Shown here piece after piece: positions 27,650 to 35,815 of a stretch of DNA of 64,000 nt (positions are counted from its first letter, which is position 1; the number at the start of each line of letters is the position of its first letter). The DNA is from Hymenobacter cavernae (GTDB lineage Bacteria; Bacteroidota; Bacteroidia; Cytophagales; Hymenobacteraceae), in assembly GCF_014641455.1 (NCBI RefSeq), contig NZ_BMHT01000001.1, positions 744,001 to 808,000 on the forward strand, read 5' to 3'. The position numbers and the translations under genes are program-made. The notes under the pieces were generated by a model. The model did not search any database, was not told where the DNA came from, and was given only the letters and a program-made list of their open reading frames with translations.

Positions 27650-27860
27650 AAAGTTCGTTGACTCCCGTTGTGGCGTAAACGGCGTGAGCCCCAGCGGGGT
27701 GCTATATCGGTAGAACCTAGGCTGTAAGCACAACCTAGCCCCAGCGGGGCGACACCAGTCGCTGGAGCGATGGTATTGCCCCGCTGGGGCTAGGTTTTGA
27801 TGTTACTTTGTTGATTGCTACCGCTGGGGCGCTCCGCTGGGGCTAACTTACCAATTCCGC
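27650..27860. repeat. Cluster of CCCCAGCGGGG palindromes (family D)
   Basis: The 399-base gap between two minus-strand genes holds four copies of a GCCCCAGCGGGGC-type palindrome. The best pair is a perfect 19-base inverted repeat at 27732-27750 and 27778-27796 with edges AACCTAGCCCC. No open reading frame of note is present. It looks like a pile-up of dispersed palindromic elements. Confidence 0.65.
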
Positions 27861-27868
27861 AATGTGGG

Positions 27869-28498
27869 CTAGCGAACTGCGGGCAGCACGCCAAAAGCCT
27901 CCAGCTCCGTGCGCAACTGTTCCGGCGACTGGAAGTGCACGGTATGCAGCCCGATGGCCTGCGCCGCCTGAATGTTGCGCAGATTATCGTCGATGAAGAC
28001 TGCTTCTTGCACTTCTACCCCGTAGCGGGTGAGCAGCAAGTGGTAAAATTCGGCCGTTGGCTTGCGCATCCGCTCCGTACCTGACACCACAATGCCTTCG
28101 AACCAATTCAGAAACTCGAACTGAGCCTGCGCCACCGGAAACGTCTCGGCCGACCAGTTGGTGAGGGCATAAAGATGATAACGCTGGCTGGCCCGCAACT
28201 CGGTCAAGATATCCACTGTACCTTGAATGGCGCCCCCTAGCATTTCCGACCAGCGGCCATAGAAATGCTCAATCAGCTCGCGGTGCTGCGGATGCCGAGC
28301 TACCAGCGCCGCTGTTCCGTCGGCCAGGGAGCGGCCGGCGTCCTGCTCTTCGTTCCAGTCGGGGGTGGTGATGGTGTCGAGGAAAGTGGTCATTTCCTGC
28401 TCATCGGTGATGAGCTTGCGGTAGAGGTGGCGCGGGTTCCAATCGATGAGCACGCCGCCCAGGTCGAAGATGATGGCAGTGATGGTGGGAGAAACCAT
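27869..28498 (-). CDS. HAD superfamily hydrolase (YihX-like phosphatase)
   Basis: A 209-residue cytosolic phosphatase-type HAD enzyme with helical cap. Motif I is IIFDLGGVLIDWNP (nucleophile Asp about residue 11; the second Asp is replaced, as in the YihX subgroup), motif II is LYALTNWS, motif III Lys is in RMRKPTAEFYHLL, and motif IV is EAVFIDDNLRNIQAA. The closest known pattern is YihX, which acts on alpha-glucose-1-phosphate, but small sugar or nucleotide phosphates cannot be separated by sequence. It stands alone downstream of nothing on its strand, with repeats past its 3' end. Confidence 0.88.
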   Translation of the reverse strand: MVSPTITAIIFDLGGVLIDWNPRHLYRKLITDEQEMTTFLDTITTPDWNEEQDAGRSLADGTAALVARHPQHRELIEHFYGRWSEMLGGAIQGTVDILTELRASQRYHLYALTNWSAETFPVAQAQFEFLNWFEGIVVSGTERMRKPTAEFYHLLLTRYGVEVQEAVFIDDNLRNIQAAQAIGLHTVHFQSPEQLRTELEAFGVLPAVR

Positions 28499-28681
28499 TG
28501 AAAAAAGAGAATTAAATTATGACACCAGCTTGTTCAGGCGCTGAAAAGCTAGCTCGTCGCGAAGGTAGGTACGTTAGCAGGCAATGATATTGCCTTTTAT
28601 GCTTTAGACTTGTAAGCTAGGCCCCTCCTACCTAGCTCCTTTGCCTCGTGCTTCTACAACATAACAGCTTGCTGTAAAAGC

Positions 28682-28712
28682 AAAACGCCCGACAGAGCCG
28701 GGCGTTTTTTAT
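28682..28712 (-). terminator. Terminator of the Ser/Gly-rich protein gene
   Basis: Stem AAAACGCCCG / CGGGCGTTTT with a 7-base loop, 25 bases past the stop codon. Confidence 0.75.
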
Positions 28713-28736
28713 AACAAGAACCTTGAAAGCCAACAA

Positions 28737-29096
28737 TTAGCGCTGACCGCCTGTGGTAGAGCCGCTGCCGGAAGTGCTGCCGCTGCCACCGCTGCCGCTG
28801 GTGCTCGACGAACCACCTGAACGACCTCCGCCGCCTTTGTTGCCGCGCATAGAACCGCTCTTGCCTGATCCTGATCCTTTATGCACCGAACGTCCAGAAC
28901 CACTGGTAGAACCCGACATCCGGCCGCTGGAGCCCGAGGTGGACATGCTACCCGAACCAGACGTGCTGCTGCCCGAAGTAGAAGAGCCGGATGTGCTGCC
29001 ACCACCCGAGCCGCTGGTAGAGCCGGAAGTAGTTTGGGCTTTGGCCGTAGCCAGCGTAGCCGCCATAACGGCGACCATCACAAGTACCTTTTTCAT
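28737..29096 (-). CDS. Secreted Ser/Gly-rich low-complexity protein
   Basis: A 119-residue protein with a signal peptide (MKKVLVMVAVMAATLATAKAQ) followed by nothing but Ser/Gly/Thr-rich sequence (GSTSGSGGGSTSGSSTSG and so on) with a short basic centre (HKGSGSGKSGSMRGNKGGGG). No domain or enzyme motif can be named; it is probably an unstructured envelope or extracellular protein. The ATG at 29096 was chosen because it begins the signal peptide. The opposite strand is open too, giving a Pro/Glu-rich frame, but that is only the mirror of the Ser/Gly codons. Confidence 0.7.
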   Translation of the reverse strand: MKKVLVMVAVMAATLATAKAQTTSGSTSGSGGGSTSGSSTSGSSTSGSGSMSTSGSSGRMSGSTSGSGRSVHKGSGSGKSGSMRGNKGGGGRSGGSSSTSGSGGSGSTSGSGSTTGGQR

Positions 29097-29433
29097 AAAA
29101 GTGTTTTTTGGAAGTGGGTGTGGGGGGAGGAGAAACGTTAAAGCTGAACCTAGCTTTTGTATACCAGCCATTCACGTACGGAATTAAAACTAGATTAAAG
29201 AATCATCTCCTGTTCAGGCCCAAGTAGCTCATTACTAACCCACTAATTTTTGCAGCCAGGATGCGTCTGGTTAAGCTTAGTACCAGGCTCTAGGTGGAGC
29301 AGTACTCTGGCAACAACCTAGGCTGCACCGCAGAGGAGCCGGGAGGCCAACATTTGGATTACTCGCTGATTTTAGCAATCTTTTTGAATTAAAGGCCGTT
29401 ACACCCTCACTAGCACCTGCGCATTTCTCTCTT
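29097..29433. other. Divergent intergenic region (337 bp)
   Basis: Lies between the Ser/Gly-rich protein gene (-) and the DUF2141 gene (+). It must hold both promoters, but I see no clear TTG/TAnnTTTG pair. It contains a loose inverted repeat around AGGTGGAGCAG and CTGCACCGC (29289-29330) and two CTAGGT-type motifs; nothing else is recognised. Confidence 0.35.
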
Positions 29434-29889
29434 ATGAACATAGTTAAGCTCACGCTTCTGCTAGCCAGTAGCAGCCTTTTAGCGGCTCCCACTGCCCAGG
29501 CGGGCTCGGGCAACCCGACCGCCACTTCATCCGTCACCGTAGTCGTGTCCGACCTAGCTTCGACCAAATCGGTGGTGAAGCTGTACTTCTATAATCTGCG
29601 CGAGAAGTTTCTGAAGCCTGATGGCTACGTATTCAAGAAAGTGGTACAGCCCGGCGGCCAGCAGCAGATAACGCTGCCCGTTGAGCTGGCGAACGGCGAC
29701 TGGGCCGTGGCTATCACGCAGGATACCAACAACAACGACAAGTTGGACAAGAATTTTCTGGGTATTCCGACCGAGCCTTTTGCCTTTTCCAACAACGTGC
29801 GCCCCAAGCTCAGCGCACCCGACTTCAACGAGTGCAAGTTCACCGTCAGCGGCGCCCGTACGGTCGTCACGATTGCCTTAAAGGAATAA
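29434..29889 (+). CDS. DUF2141 family secreted protein
   Basis: A 151-residue exported protein of the DUF2141 family, unknown role. The signal peptide is MNIVKLTLLLASSSLLAAPTAQA. The mature part is a beta-sandwich-like domain with the family's landmarks: VVKLYFYNLREKFLKPDGY, QITLPVELANGDWAVAITQD, then the acidic DTNNNDKLDKNFLGIPTEPF (calcium-site-like NNNDKLD) and FSNNVRPKLSAPDFNECKF. Single gene, closed by a strong hairpin. Confidence 0.9.
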   Translation: MNIVKLTLLLASSSLLAAPTAQAGSGNPTATSSVTVVVSDLASTKSVVKLYFYNLREKFLKPDGYVFKKVVQPGGQQQITLPVELANGDWAVAITQDTNNNDKLDKNFLGIPTEPFAFSNNVRPKLSAPDFNECKFTVSGARTVVTIALKE

Positions 29890-29912
29890 GCAGCGGCCTA
29901 GCCCGCGCCAAC

Positions 29913-29948
29913 AAAAAGGACCGCTTCGGGGTGAAGCGGTCCTTTTTT
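29913..29948. terminator. Bidirectional terminator
   Basis: Perfect 15-bp stem (29913-29927 with 29933-29947) with A and T tracts. It lies between the converging DUF2141 and small-lipoprotein genes. Confidence 0.85.
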
Positions 29949-29960
29949 ATTTAGCTAGGT

Positions 29961-30158
29961 CTAATGGCGGTCGTGGTCATGGTCACGATCGTGCGCGTAA
30001 TCTCGGTGGCGGTCGCGGTGCCGGTCGTATCGATCGTGGGAGCTATACCTTCTATCATGGTAGCCCTGGTCGCGGTAGCCGTAGTCGCGGGCATGGTAAA
30101 CGCAATTGGAAAGTGCAAAGCACGACGCCACGGCGAGGAACAAACGGATAGCTTTCAT
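29961..30158 (-). CDS. Small His/Asp/Arg-rich lipoprotein
   Basis: A 65-residue protein. It starts MKAIRLFLAVASCFALSNC, a lipoprotein signal with the lipidated Cys at residue 19 or so (lipobox LSNC). The mature part is almost entirely Tyr, His, Asp and Arg in a repeating HDR-type pattern (YDRHRDRHRDYAHDRDHDHD). The charge pattern could bind divalent metal or polyanions, but no family is recognised. ATG 30158 is preferred over 30221 because it begins the signal. Confidence 0.65.
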   Translation of the reverse strand: MKAIRLFLAVASCFALSNCVYHARDYGYRDQGYHDRRYSSHDRYDRHRDRHRDYAHDRDHDHDRH

Positions 30159-30342
30159 CTTCTCGATTTTCAAAGTGGAAGAAAGGCTCTCCCGATCAGA
30201 AGAGTCGTTATATAGTAACACGACATTCTCGGGTGGTAGTTCATTCGCTCTTTGCCAAGCACCAGGCTGCCACCTAGCTAGGTTGGTGTGTTACCGGACA
30301 GATCCGGGTTCCCGCCGAGGTGCGCAGTATTATACTATATTA

Positions 30343-31605
30343 TCACCTACCTGCTATTCCGTTGCCTTTGCCGCGCTCTACGGCCCGCATCACCCGGAAT
30401 AAGTTGCCGCTCCAGATCTTGTTGATATCTTTTGCGGAGTAGCCGCGGCGCACCAGCTCTAGGGTCAGATTAGGAAAGTCGCCTACGTCGGCCAGGCCGG
30501 TGAGGATGGTACCGCCGTCGAAGTCGGAGCCGATGCCGACGTGGTCGATGCCGGCTACCTGCACGAGGTGGTCGATCTGGTTGGCGGCATCCTGCACGGT
30601 AGCGAGGGGCACAGGGTACTGCTTGTCGAGCTGCGCATATTCGGCCATTGCCACCTTCTTATCGTCGGGGGGCAGCGCGTATAGGTTCAAGGACGTTTTG
30701 ATGTGCCACTTCGCAAAAAACGCCTGCTCCGCGGCCTGCCGCTCCGCCGATTTAGCTTCGGTTTTCACGTACGGACTGTAGAGGTTCAGCTGCACCACGC
30801 CGCCTTGCCGCGCTAGGTCGCGGAGCATGTCGTCGGTGAGGTTGCGGGCCATGTTGCTCAGCGCGCGGCTGCCGGAATGGGAGGCAATAACTGGCACCGT
30901 GGAGAGCCGCAGCACATCGTAGAATGTAGAGTCGGAGGTGTGCGAAATGTCGACCATGATACCCAGGCGGTTCATTTCCTGCACCACTTGGCGGCCGAAA
31001 GCGCTGAGGCCCTGGTGCTCGGGCCCGTTCGGATCAGTGGCGGAATCGCAGATATCGTTGTTAGACGAGTGGCACAGCGTGATGTAGCGGGCGCCCTGGT
31101 CGTAGTATTTCTGGAGCATACCTAGGTCCTGTCCGATCGGGTAGCCATTCTCCATGCCGATGAAAATAGCGCGCTGCCCCGCCTTGCGAATGCGTTGCGC
31201 TTCGGCCGGCGCGGTGGCCAAAGCTAGCTCGGTGGGGTGCTGGCGAATAGCTCCCTGAATAGCATCGAACATGGCTTGGGCTTCCTTACGAATGGCGGCA
31301 GTGCCCTCCGGCGTACGCGGACCCTGGGCTACGTACACGGCCCAAAATGCACCATCTACGCCGCCACGCTTCATTTTGGGGAAGTCGACTTGAGCTTCTT
31401 CGGCGGGCGTGTGGTCTTTTGTCAGGTCGAAGCCGGGTTTGATGAGGTTGCTGGGCGTATCCTGGTGGGTGTCGAGCACAAACGCTTTTTCGTGAATGGC
31501 GCGGGCTTTGGCCTGGAGCTTTATGTCGGCGGTTTGGGCTAGACTAGGTAGAGTGGCAGTGAGCGTCAGCAGCATAGGCAGCACGGCGGAACGGAGGTGG
31601 AGCAT
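30343..31605 (-). CDS. Membrane dipeptidase (peptidase family M19)
   Basis: A secreted zinc dipeptidase of 420 residues, renal-dipeptidase family, which cleaves dipeptides including D-amino-acid-containing ones. ATG 31605 begins a signal peptide (MLHLRSAVLPMLLTLTATLPSLAQ). Metal-site text: FVLDTHQDTPSNLI (His-x-Asp), the bridging-Glu region FIGMENGYPIGQDLGML, ITLCHSSNNDICDS, MVDISHTSDSTFYDVL and PVIASHSGSRAL, then HVGIGSDFDGG near the C-terminus. It is divergent from an amidohydrolase gene that is also secreted, so the two may act in extracellular scavenging; that link is inference. Confidence 0.93.
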   Translation of the reverse strand: MLHLRSAVLPMLLTLTATLPSLAQTADIKLQAKARAIHEKAFVLDTHQDTPSNLIKPGFDLTKDHTPAEEAQVDFPKMKRGGVDGAFWAVYVAQGPRTPEGTAAIRKEAQAMFDAIQGAIRQHPTELALATAPAEAQRIRKAGQRAIFIGMENGYPIGQDLGMLQKYYDQGARYITLCHSSNNDICDSATDPNGPEHQGLSAFGRQVVQEMNRLGIMVDISHTSDSTFYDVLRLSTVPVIASHSGSRALSNMARNLTDDMLRDLARQGGVVQLNLYSPYVKTEAKSAERQAAEQAFFAKWHIKTSLNLYALPPDDKKVAMAEYAQLDKQYPVPLATVQDAANQIDHLVQVAGIDHVGIGSDFDGGTILTGLADVGDFPNLTLELVRRGYSAKDINKIWSGNLFRVMRAVERGKGNGIAGR

Positions 31606-31756
31606 GAAAGTCAGCAGCGTTAGGTTGGCCGAACAAGGTACACATGCGTCGGAAAGATGCCACAAGGAGATTTAGCAACAATTCTTCTGAATGCCTGATA
31701 ACTAGTATCTTCAGAAGTACTAGCGCTTGCAGATGCTAGGTAAAACCGCTGCTCGC

Positions 31757-33400
31757 ATGAAGAAACTACTACTACTTTGCTGGTGGAGCCTGGCGCTGGT
31801 TGGCCTAGCCCAAGGCCAACAGGCACCTCCTGACATAGTGCTGTTGAATGGCAGAATCTTCACGGCCGACTCAGCGCAGCCCCGCGCGCAGGCGTTGGCT
31901 ATCCGGGGCGAGCGAATCGTGGCCGTGGGCACTACCGCCGCCATAGCGAAGCTGGCGGGCCCAAAAACGCGGCGCATCGACGTGCGGGGTCGCACCATTA
32001 CGCCGGGCTTCAATGATGCTCACAATCACTTTGCGCCCAACCCGGTCGGCGTGGAAGTACCGCTGCCTAGCCTTGACCCTAGCTGGGAACAAACGGCGCA
32101 GGCGCTAACCGCCGCCGCTAGGCAGCATCCAGCCGGCACTCGCTTATTTCTGACAGTAGGAATAACTGTAATCCTCGACGAACGTGCTACCCGCCAGGCA
32201 CTTGATCAGCTGGCGCCTAATCATCCGGTGCACATCAGTACGTATTTTGGTCACGGGCGCATCCTCAACTCCCGAGCCCTGACGCAGTCGGGCATCACCG
32301 ATGAGGAGCCTGACCCAGTTGGCGGTTCCTACGGCCACACGACCATCGACGGGCGCACCGTCCTTGATGGCCGCATCGGGGAATATGCCCAGTGGAAACC
32401 CGAGCGCTACCTGGCCACGCAGCTTTCAGACGACGAGATAGTGCGTGAGCTGCGAAAGCTAGGTCAGCAGGCAACGCGCTATGGCATCACCAGCCTTCAG
32501 CTATTTCCGGGAATGCCGCCGGCGCGGTTCGTGCCGCTGCTGCAACGGGCGGCGCTGCCGGTGCGCGTGCGGGCCATGTCCTTTGCGGGCACCACACCGA
32601 AGGGTCGCGATACGGCCGAAATGCGCCAGATCACGCAGCCGTACCCGAAAGCGCCACGCATCACGATCAGCGGCATCAAGTGGATTCTGGACGGCACACC
32701 CCTGGAACGCGGCGCTGCCCTGCGCCACCCCTACCTCGACCGCCCCAACTGGTCGGGCGAACTACTATTCACTCCGACCGAAATTAACCGCATGGTGCAG
32801 GAGTCGTTGCAGCTGCGCCAGCCCTTGCTGCTGCATTGCGTAGGCGACCAAACTCTAGCGACCGTGTTGGCAACGCTCGAATATACCAGCCCAAGTACCG
32901 GCTGGCCAGCCCGGCGCGTACGCCTGGAACACGCCGACGGTCTGGTGTCCGACCTCGCACAACGGGCGCGGCAGCTAGGAGTAGTGGTGGTCCAAAACCC
33001 ATCGCACTTCACCGAAACCAAGACTTTACCCGTGCGCTGGGGACCAACGCTGCAACCAATACAGCCTCTGAAATCGTTGGTGGCCGCCGGAATACCCGTA
33101 GCCCTAGGTTCCGATGGCCCGCTGAACCCGTTTCTGAACCTGCTCTGGGCCACCACGCACCCGATCAGTCCTACCGAGGCGCTGACGCGAGAGCAAGCGG
33201 TACGTGCCTATACCTACGGCGCGGCTTTCGCCGAATTCGCGGAAACTAGCAAGGGCAAGCTGGCGAAAGGTCAGCTGGCGGATATCGCCGTGCTGTCGCA
33301 GGATATTTTCAGCGTCTCGCCGGCGGCGCTGGTTGCTACCACCAGCGTACTAACCTTGGTAGGCGGCCAGGTGGTGTACGATGCCAAAGTGTTGAAATAG
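31757..33400 (+). CDS. Amidohydrolase (YtcJ-like), exported
   Basis: A 547-residue metal-dependent amidohydrolase of the YtcJ group. It has a signal peptide (MKKLLLLCWWSLALVGLAQGQ); ATG 31757 is used because the in-frame ATG at 31727 adds a tail before it. Landmarks: DIVLLNGRIFTADS and DVRGRTITPGFNDAHNHF (the HxH metal pair at about residue 95), LLLHCVGDQTLATVL, RLEHADGLVSD, IPVALGSDGPLNPFLNLLWA (metal Asp) and LAKGQLADIAVLSQD. The substrate is unknown. Upstream lies a short CTAGTA/TACTAG inverted repeat (31701-31722), a possible operator. Confidence 0.9.
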   Translation: MKKLLLLCWWSLALVGLAQGQQAPPDIVLLNGRIFTADSAQPRAQALAIRGERIVAVGTTAAIAKLAGPKTRRIDVRGRTITPGFNDAHNHFAPNPVGVEVPLPSLDPSWEQTAQALTAAARQHPAGTRLFLTVGITVILDERATRQALDQLAPNHPVHISTYFGHGRILNSRALTQSGITDEEPDPVGGSYGHTTIDGRTVLDGRIGEYAQWKPERYLATQLSDDEIVRELRKLGQQATRYGITSLQLFPGMPPARFVPLLQRAALPVRVRAMSFAGTTPKGRDTAEMRQITQPYPKAPRITISGIKWILDGTPLERGAALRHPYLDRPNWSGELLFTPTEINRMVQESLQLRQPLLLHCVGDQTLATVLATLEYTSPSTGWPARRVRLEHADGLVSDLAQRARQLGVVVVQNPSHFTETKTLPVRWGPTLQPIQPLKSLVAAGIPVALGSDGPLNPFLNLLWATTHPISPTEALTREQAVRAYTYGAAFAEFAETSKGKLAKGQLADIAVLSQDIFSVSPAALVATTSVLTLVGGQVVYDAKVLK

Positions 33401-33423
33401 CAGGGTGCTTCCGTGAACCGCCG

Positions 33424-33969
33424 CTACTGGTTTCGATCTGGCTGGTAGGTGAGTACCACCACGTTGGAGCTGAATGTCGTGGAGCCCACCAGCTTCAGAT
33501 CGGCGGTACTTCCTTCTTTGAACAAGCGCTTGCCGCGGCCCACCACCACCGGAAAAAACATCAGCCGGAATTCGTCGATGAGGTTGTGCTGCATGAGCGT
33601 TTGCACCAGCTGGCCGCTACCGCTCACCAAGATATTCTGACCAGGCTGCTGCTTCAGCTGAGCTACTTCCGCCACGATATCGGCCCCGAGCAGGTGCGAG
33701 TTTTGCCACTCCACATCACTGAGCGTACTGGATACTACATATTTAGGCAAGCTATTCATTCGGTCGGCGAAGCCTTGCGGGTCGGTTCGGGAAGGCCAAG
33801 CGGCCGCGAATCCCTCGTACGTCACACGACCTAGCAGCAAGGTATCAACGGTCAGCAGCTCGTCGAGCTTGTAGCTGGCTTGCTCTTCGCCGAAAAACTT
33901 GAACGTCCACATAGGCTCTTCCATGACCCCATCTAAGGACAGAAACTCCGATACAATTACTTTCCGCAT
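33424..33969 (-). CDS. Dihydrofolate-reductase-like / RibD C-terminal domain protein
   Basis: A 181-residue cytosolic NAD(P)H-type reductase domain. Family text: MRKVIVSEFLSLDGVMEEP, LLLGRVTYEGFAAAWP, KYVVSSTLSDVEWQNSHLL, NILVSGSGQLVQTLMQHNLI and MFFPVVVGRGKRLFKEG. These stand-alone proteins are usually not the folate enzyme or the riboflavin enzyme; the true substrate is unknown. Start and length are normal. It sits upstream of nothing on its strand; the DoxX gene is next upstream in the same direction with 79 bases between. Confidence 0.92.
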   Translation of the reverse strand: MRKVIVSEFLSLDGVMEEPMWTFKFFGEEQASYKLDELLTVDTLLLGRVTYEGFAAAWPSRTDPQGFADRMNSLPKYVVSSTLSDVEWQNSHLLGADIVAEVAQLKQQPGQNILVSGSGQLVQTLMQHNLIDEFRLMFFPVVVGRGKRLFKEGSTADLKLVGSTTFSSNVVVLTYQPDRNQ

Positions 33970-34048
33970 TGAACTTGTGGGTGAAACAGGTGAGCAATTC
34001 CGTTTACAGCAGTGAGCAGGCCGGCGCTCCGGTAGTTAACCTAGGTGG

Positions 34049-34483
34049 CTAGGCTACTGCTTGTTCCGGCTCAGATGCTAGTCGTAGGGTAGTGGGTTGC
34101 CTGTGCGCAGCAGCTCGCGCCAGCCGCTTTTTCCAGAAGAAATAAGTAATGAGCAGCAGGCCCAGAAACAACAGCGGGGAAACAATCAGGCCCGTGCTGT
34201 CGCCAGCGTAGGCGCGGGATGCTGCCGCTCCCAGCATATTGATCGTGAAGCCAGCGTAGGCCCACTCCTTCAGCGTGCGAAACCTGTTCTGGGTAATAGC
34301 CAAGGCTCCCAGAACTTTGCCAACGCCGATGATGGTCATCACATACACCGGATAACCTAGGTGCCGCATAATTTCCTGACCTTCCGTGGAGCGCATCATC
34401 TCGGCGAGGCCCGCCATAAGCATGGCAGCAGCGCATAAACCGGTGAGGCTCCAGTAAAGAATGGCTACAATTTTTGGTTTCAT
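34049..34483 (-). CDS. DoxX-like membrane protein
   Basis: A 144-residue four-helix membrane protein of the DoxX-like family: PKIVAILYWSLTGLCAAAML, YPVYVMTIIGVGKVLGALAI, EWAYAGFTINMLGAAASRA and LIVSPLLFLGLLLITYFFWK are the four segments, followed by a basic tail. Function is unknown; relatives are linked to redox or thiol stress. It is divergent from a GlxA-type regulator gene (213-base gap), a common arrangement when the regulator controls its neighbour, and is followed by the RibD-like reductase gene on the same strand. Confidence 0.85.
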   Translation of the reverse strand: MKPKIVAILYWSLTGLCAAAMLMAGLAEMMRSTEGQEIMRHLGYPVYVMTIIGVGKVLGALAITQNRFRTLKEWAYAGFTINMLGAAASRAYAGDSTGLIVSPLLFLGLLLITYFFWKKRLARAAAHRQPTTLRLASEPEQAVA

Positions 34484-34695
34484 GGCTTGGTTCTTTTAGT
34501 GGTAGGCTTGGTGATAAACACTTGATCAGCACATGACAAAGGTGCTCGAAAGCCTACAGAATCAGCGGGGGTGAATGCGGCGAATAGCAGGGTAATTTGC
34601 GACAAATTTTAGCAGGAGAATGCGAAAAAAGTTAGTACATTTTGACTCGCTAAGTCTTGGTTGAACGCGACCCTAGGTTGCATTACTTTCTGGCT

Positions 34696-35673
34696 ATGAA
34701 GCACATCACCATCCTGGTTCCGCGTGGGGCCGTGCTAGGCAGCATCGAAGGCCCCCGACTGGTGTTTACCGAGGTGAATGCGCTGCTAGGACGTATGGGA
34801 AAGCCGCCGTTGTTTCAGGTGCAGCTAGCGGGGCTAGCCCACGAAACACCCGTGTGCGGCGGCCTGTACAACATCCATACAGCATTGCTGACCAGCGACA
34901 TCGACCACACCGATTTGGTCATCATCCCGGCCGTGGACGGCGACCCGGCAAAAGCGCTGGAGGCCAATCAGGCCTTCATTCCTTGGATTATTCAGCAGTA
35001 CCGGCAGGGCGCCGAAGTGGCTAGCTTATGCTTAGGAGCTTTTCTGCTGGCTTCCACTGGCCTGATTACGGGGCGGAAATGCACCACACATTGGGCCGCC
35101 GCCAACGACTTTCGCCGCATGTTCCCGGAGGTGGAGCTGGTCGAAAACCGGCTCATCACCGACGAACACGGCATCTATTCCAGCGGCGGCGCTTTCTCCT
35201 ACCTGAACCTGGTCCTTTACCTGATCGAGAAATATGCCGGCCGCGACATGGCCGTGCTGTGCGCCAAGGTATTCCAGATTGATATTGAGCGGGTTAGCCA
35301 GTCGGCTTTTGTCATTTTCAACGGGCAAAAAGAGCACGGCGACGCACCCGTGAAAAAGGCCCAAACCTACATCGAGGACAACTACCAGGAGAAGATTACC
35401 GTCGATCAGCTGGCCGATATGCTCGCGCTGAGCCGCCGCAACCTGGAGCGGCGCTTCAAGAAAGCCACCGCCAACTCGGTGGTCGAGTACATTCAGCGGG
35501 TGAAGGTGGAGGCGGCCAAAAACAGCCTAGAGTCGTCGCGGGAGAACGTGAACGAAGTGATGTACCACGTCGGCTACACCGATCCGAAAGCGTTCCGGGA
35601 CACGTTCAGGCGCATTACGGGCCTCTCGCCCAAGCAGTACCGCGACAAGTACAGCCGGGAGCGGGTAGCCTAA
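34696..35673 (+). CDS. GlxA-type transcriptional regulator (DJ-1/PfpI domain plus AraC HTH)
   Basis: A 325-residue regulator. The N-terminal DJ-1/PfpI-like sensor domain covers about residues 1-190, with the cysteine elbow in VASLCLGAFLLASTGLITGR (about Cys 114). The C-terminal AraC-type double helix-turn-helix is at about 220-320: YQEKITVDQLADMLALSRRN, LERRFKKATANSVVEYI and VMYHVGYTDPKAFRDTFRR, ending LSPKQYRDKY. ATG 34696 fits the domain start (MKHITILVPRGAVLGSIEG). Likely target: the divergent doxX-reductase pair (inference). The signal it senses is unknown. Confidence 0.92.
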   Translation: MKHITILVPRGAVLGSIEGPRLVFTEVNALLGRMGKPPLFQVQLAGLAHETPVCGGLYNIHTALLTSDIDHTDLVIIPAVDGDPAKALEANQAFIPWIIQQYRQGAEVASLCLGAFLLASTGLITGRKCTTHWAAANDFRRMFPEVELVENRLITDEHGIYSSGGAFSYLNLVLYLIEKYAGRDMAVLCAKVFQIDIERVSQSAFVIFNGQKEHGDAPVKKAQTYIEDNYQEKITVDQLADMLALSRRNLERRFKKATANSVVEYIQRVKVEAAKNSLESSRENVNEVMYHVGYTDPKAFRDTFRRITGLSPKQYRDKYSRERVA

Positions 35674-35815
35674 GCACGACCAAACCTAGGTTTTCATGTC
35701 CGCCATGCCAGGTCGTTCAAGTCGGTTATTCTAGTGGGAGAATCGGGAGCATACTCAACTATGAGGAACGGCTCACGTACTTATGAATCGAGTTATAGTA
35801 ATTTAAACTTACCCC

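Noticed and set aside
27650..27860. CCCCAGCGGGG cluster as a replication origin or phage attachment site
   Set aside because: No DnaA boxes, dnaA/dnaN genes, integrase or direct repeats are seen; the pattern fits dispersed palindromes.
28753..29187. Pro/Glu/Leu-rich 144-codon frame on the + strand
   Set aside because: It is the mirror of the Ser/Gly-rich gene on the other strand, which has a signal peptide, a natural start and a terminator.
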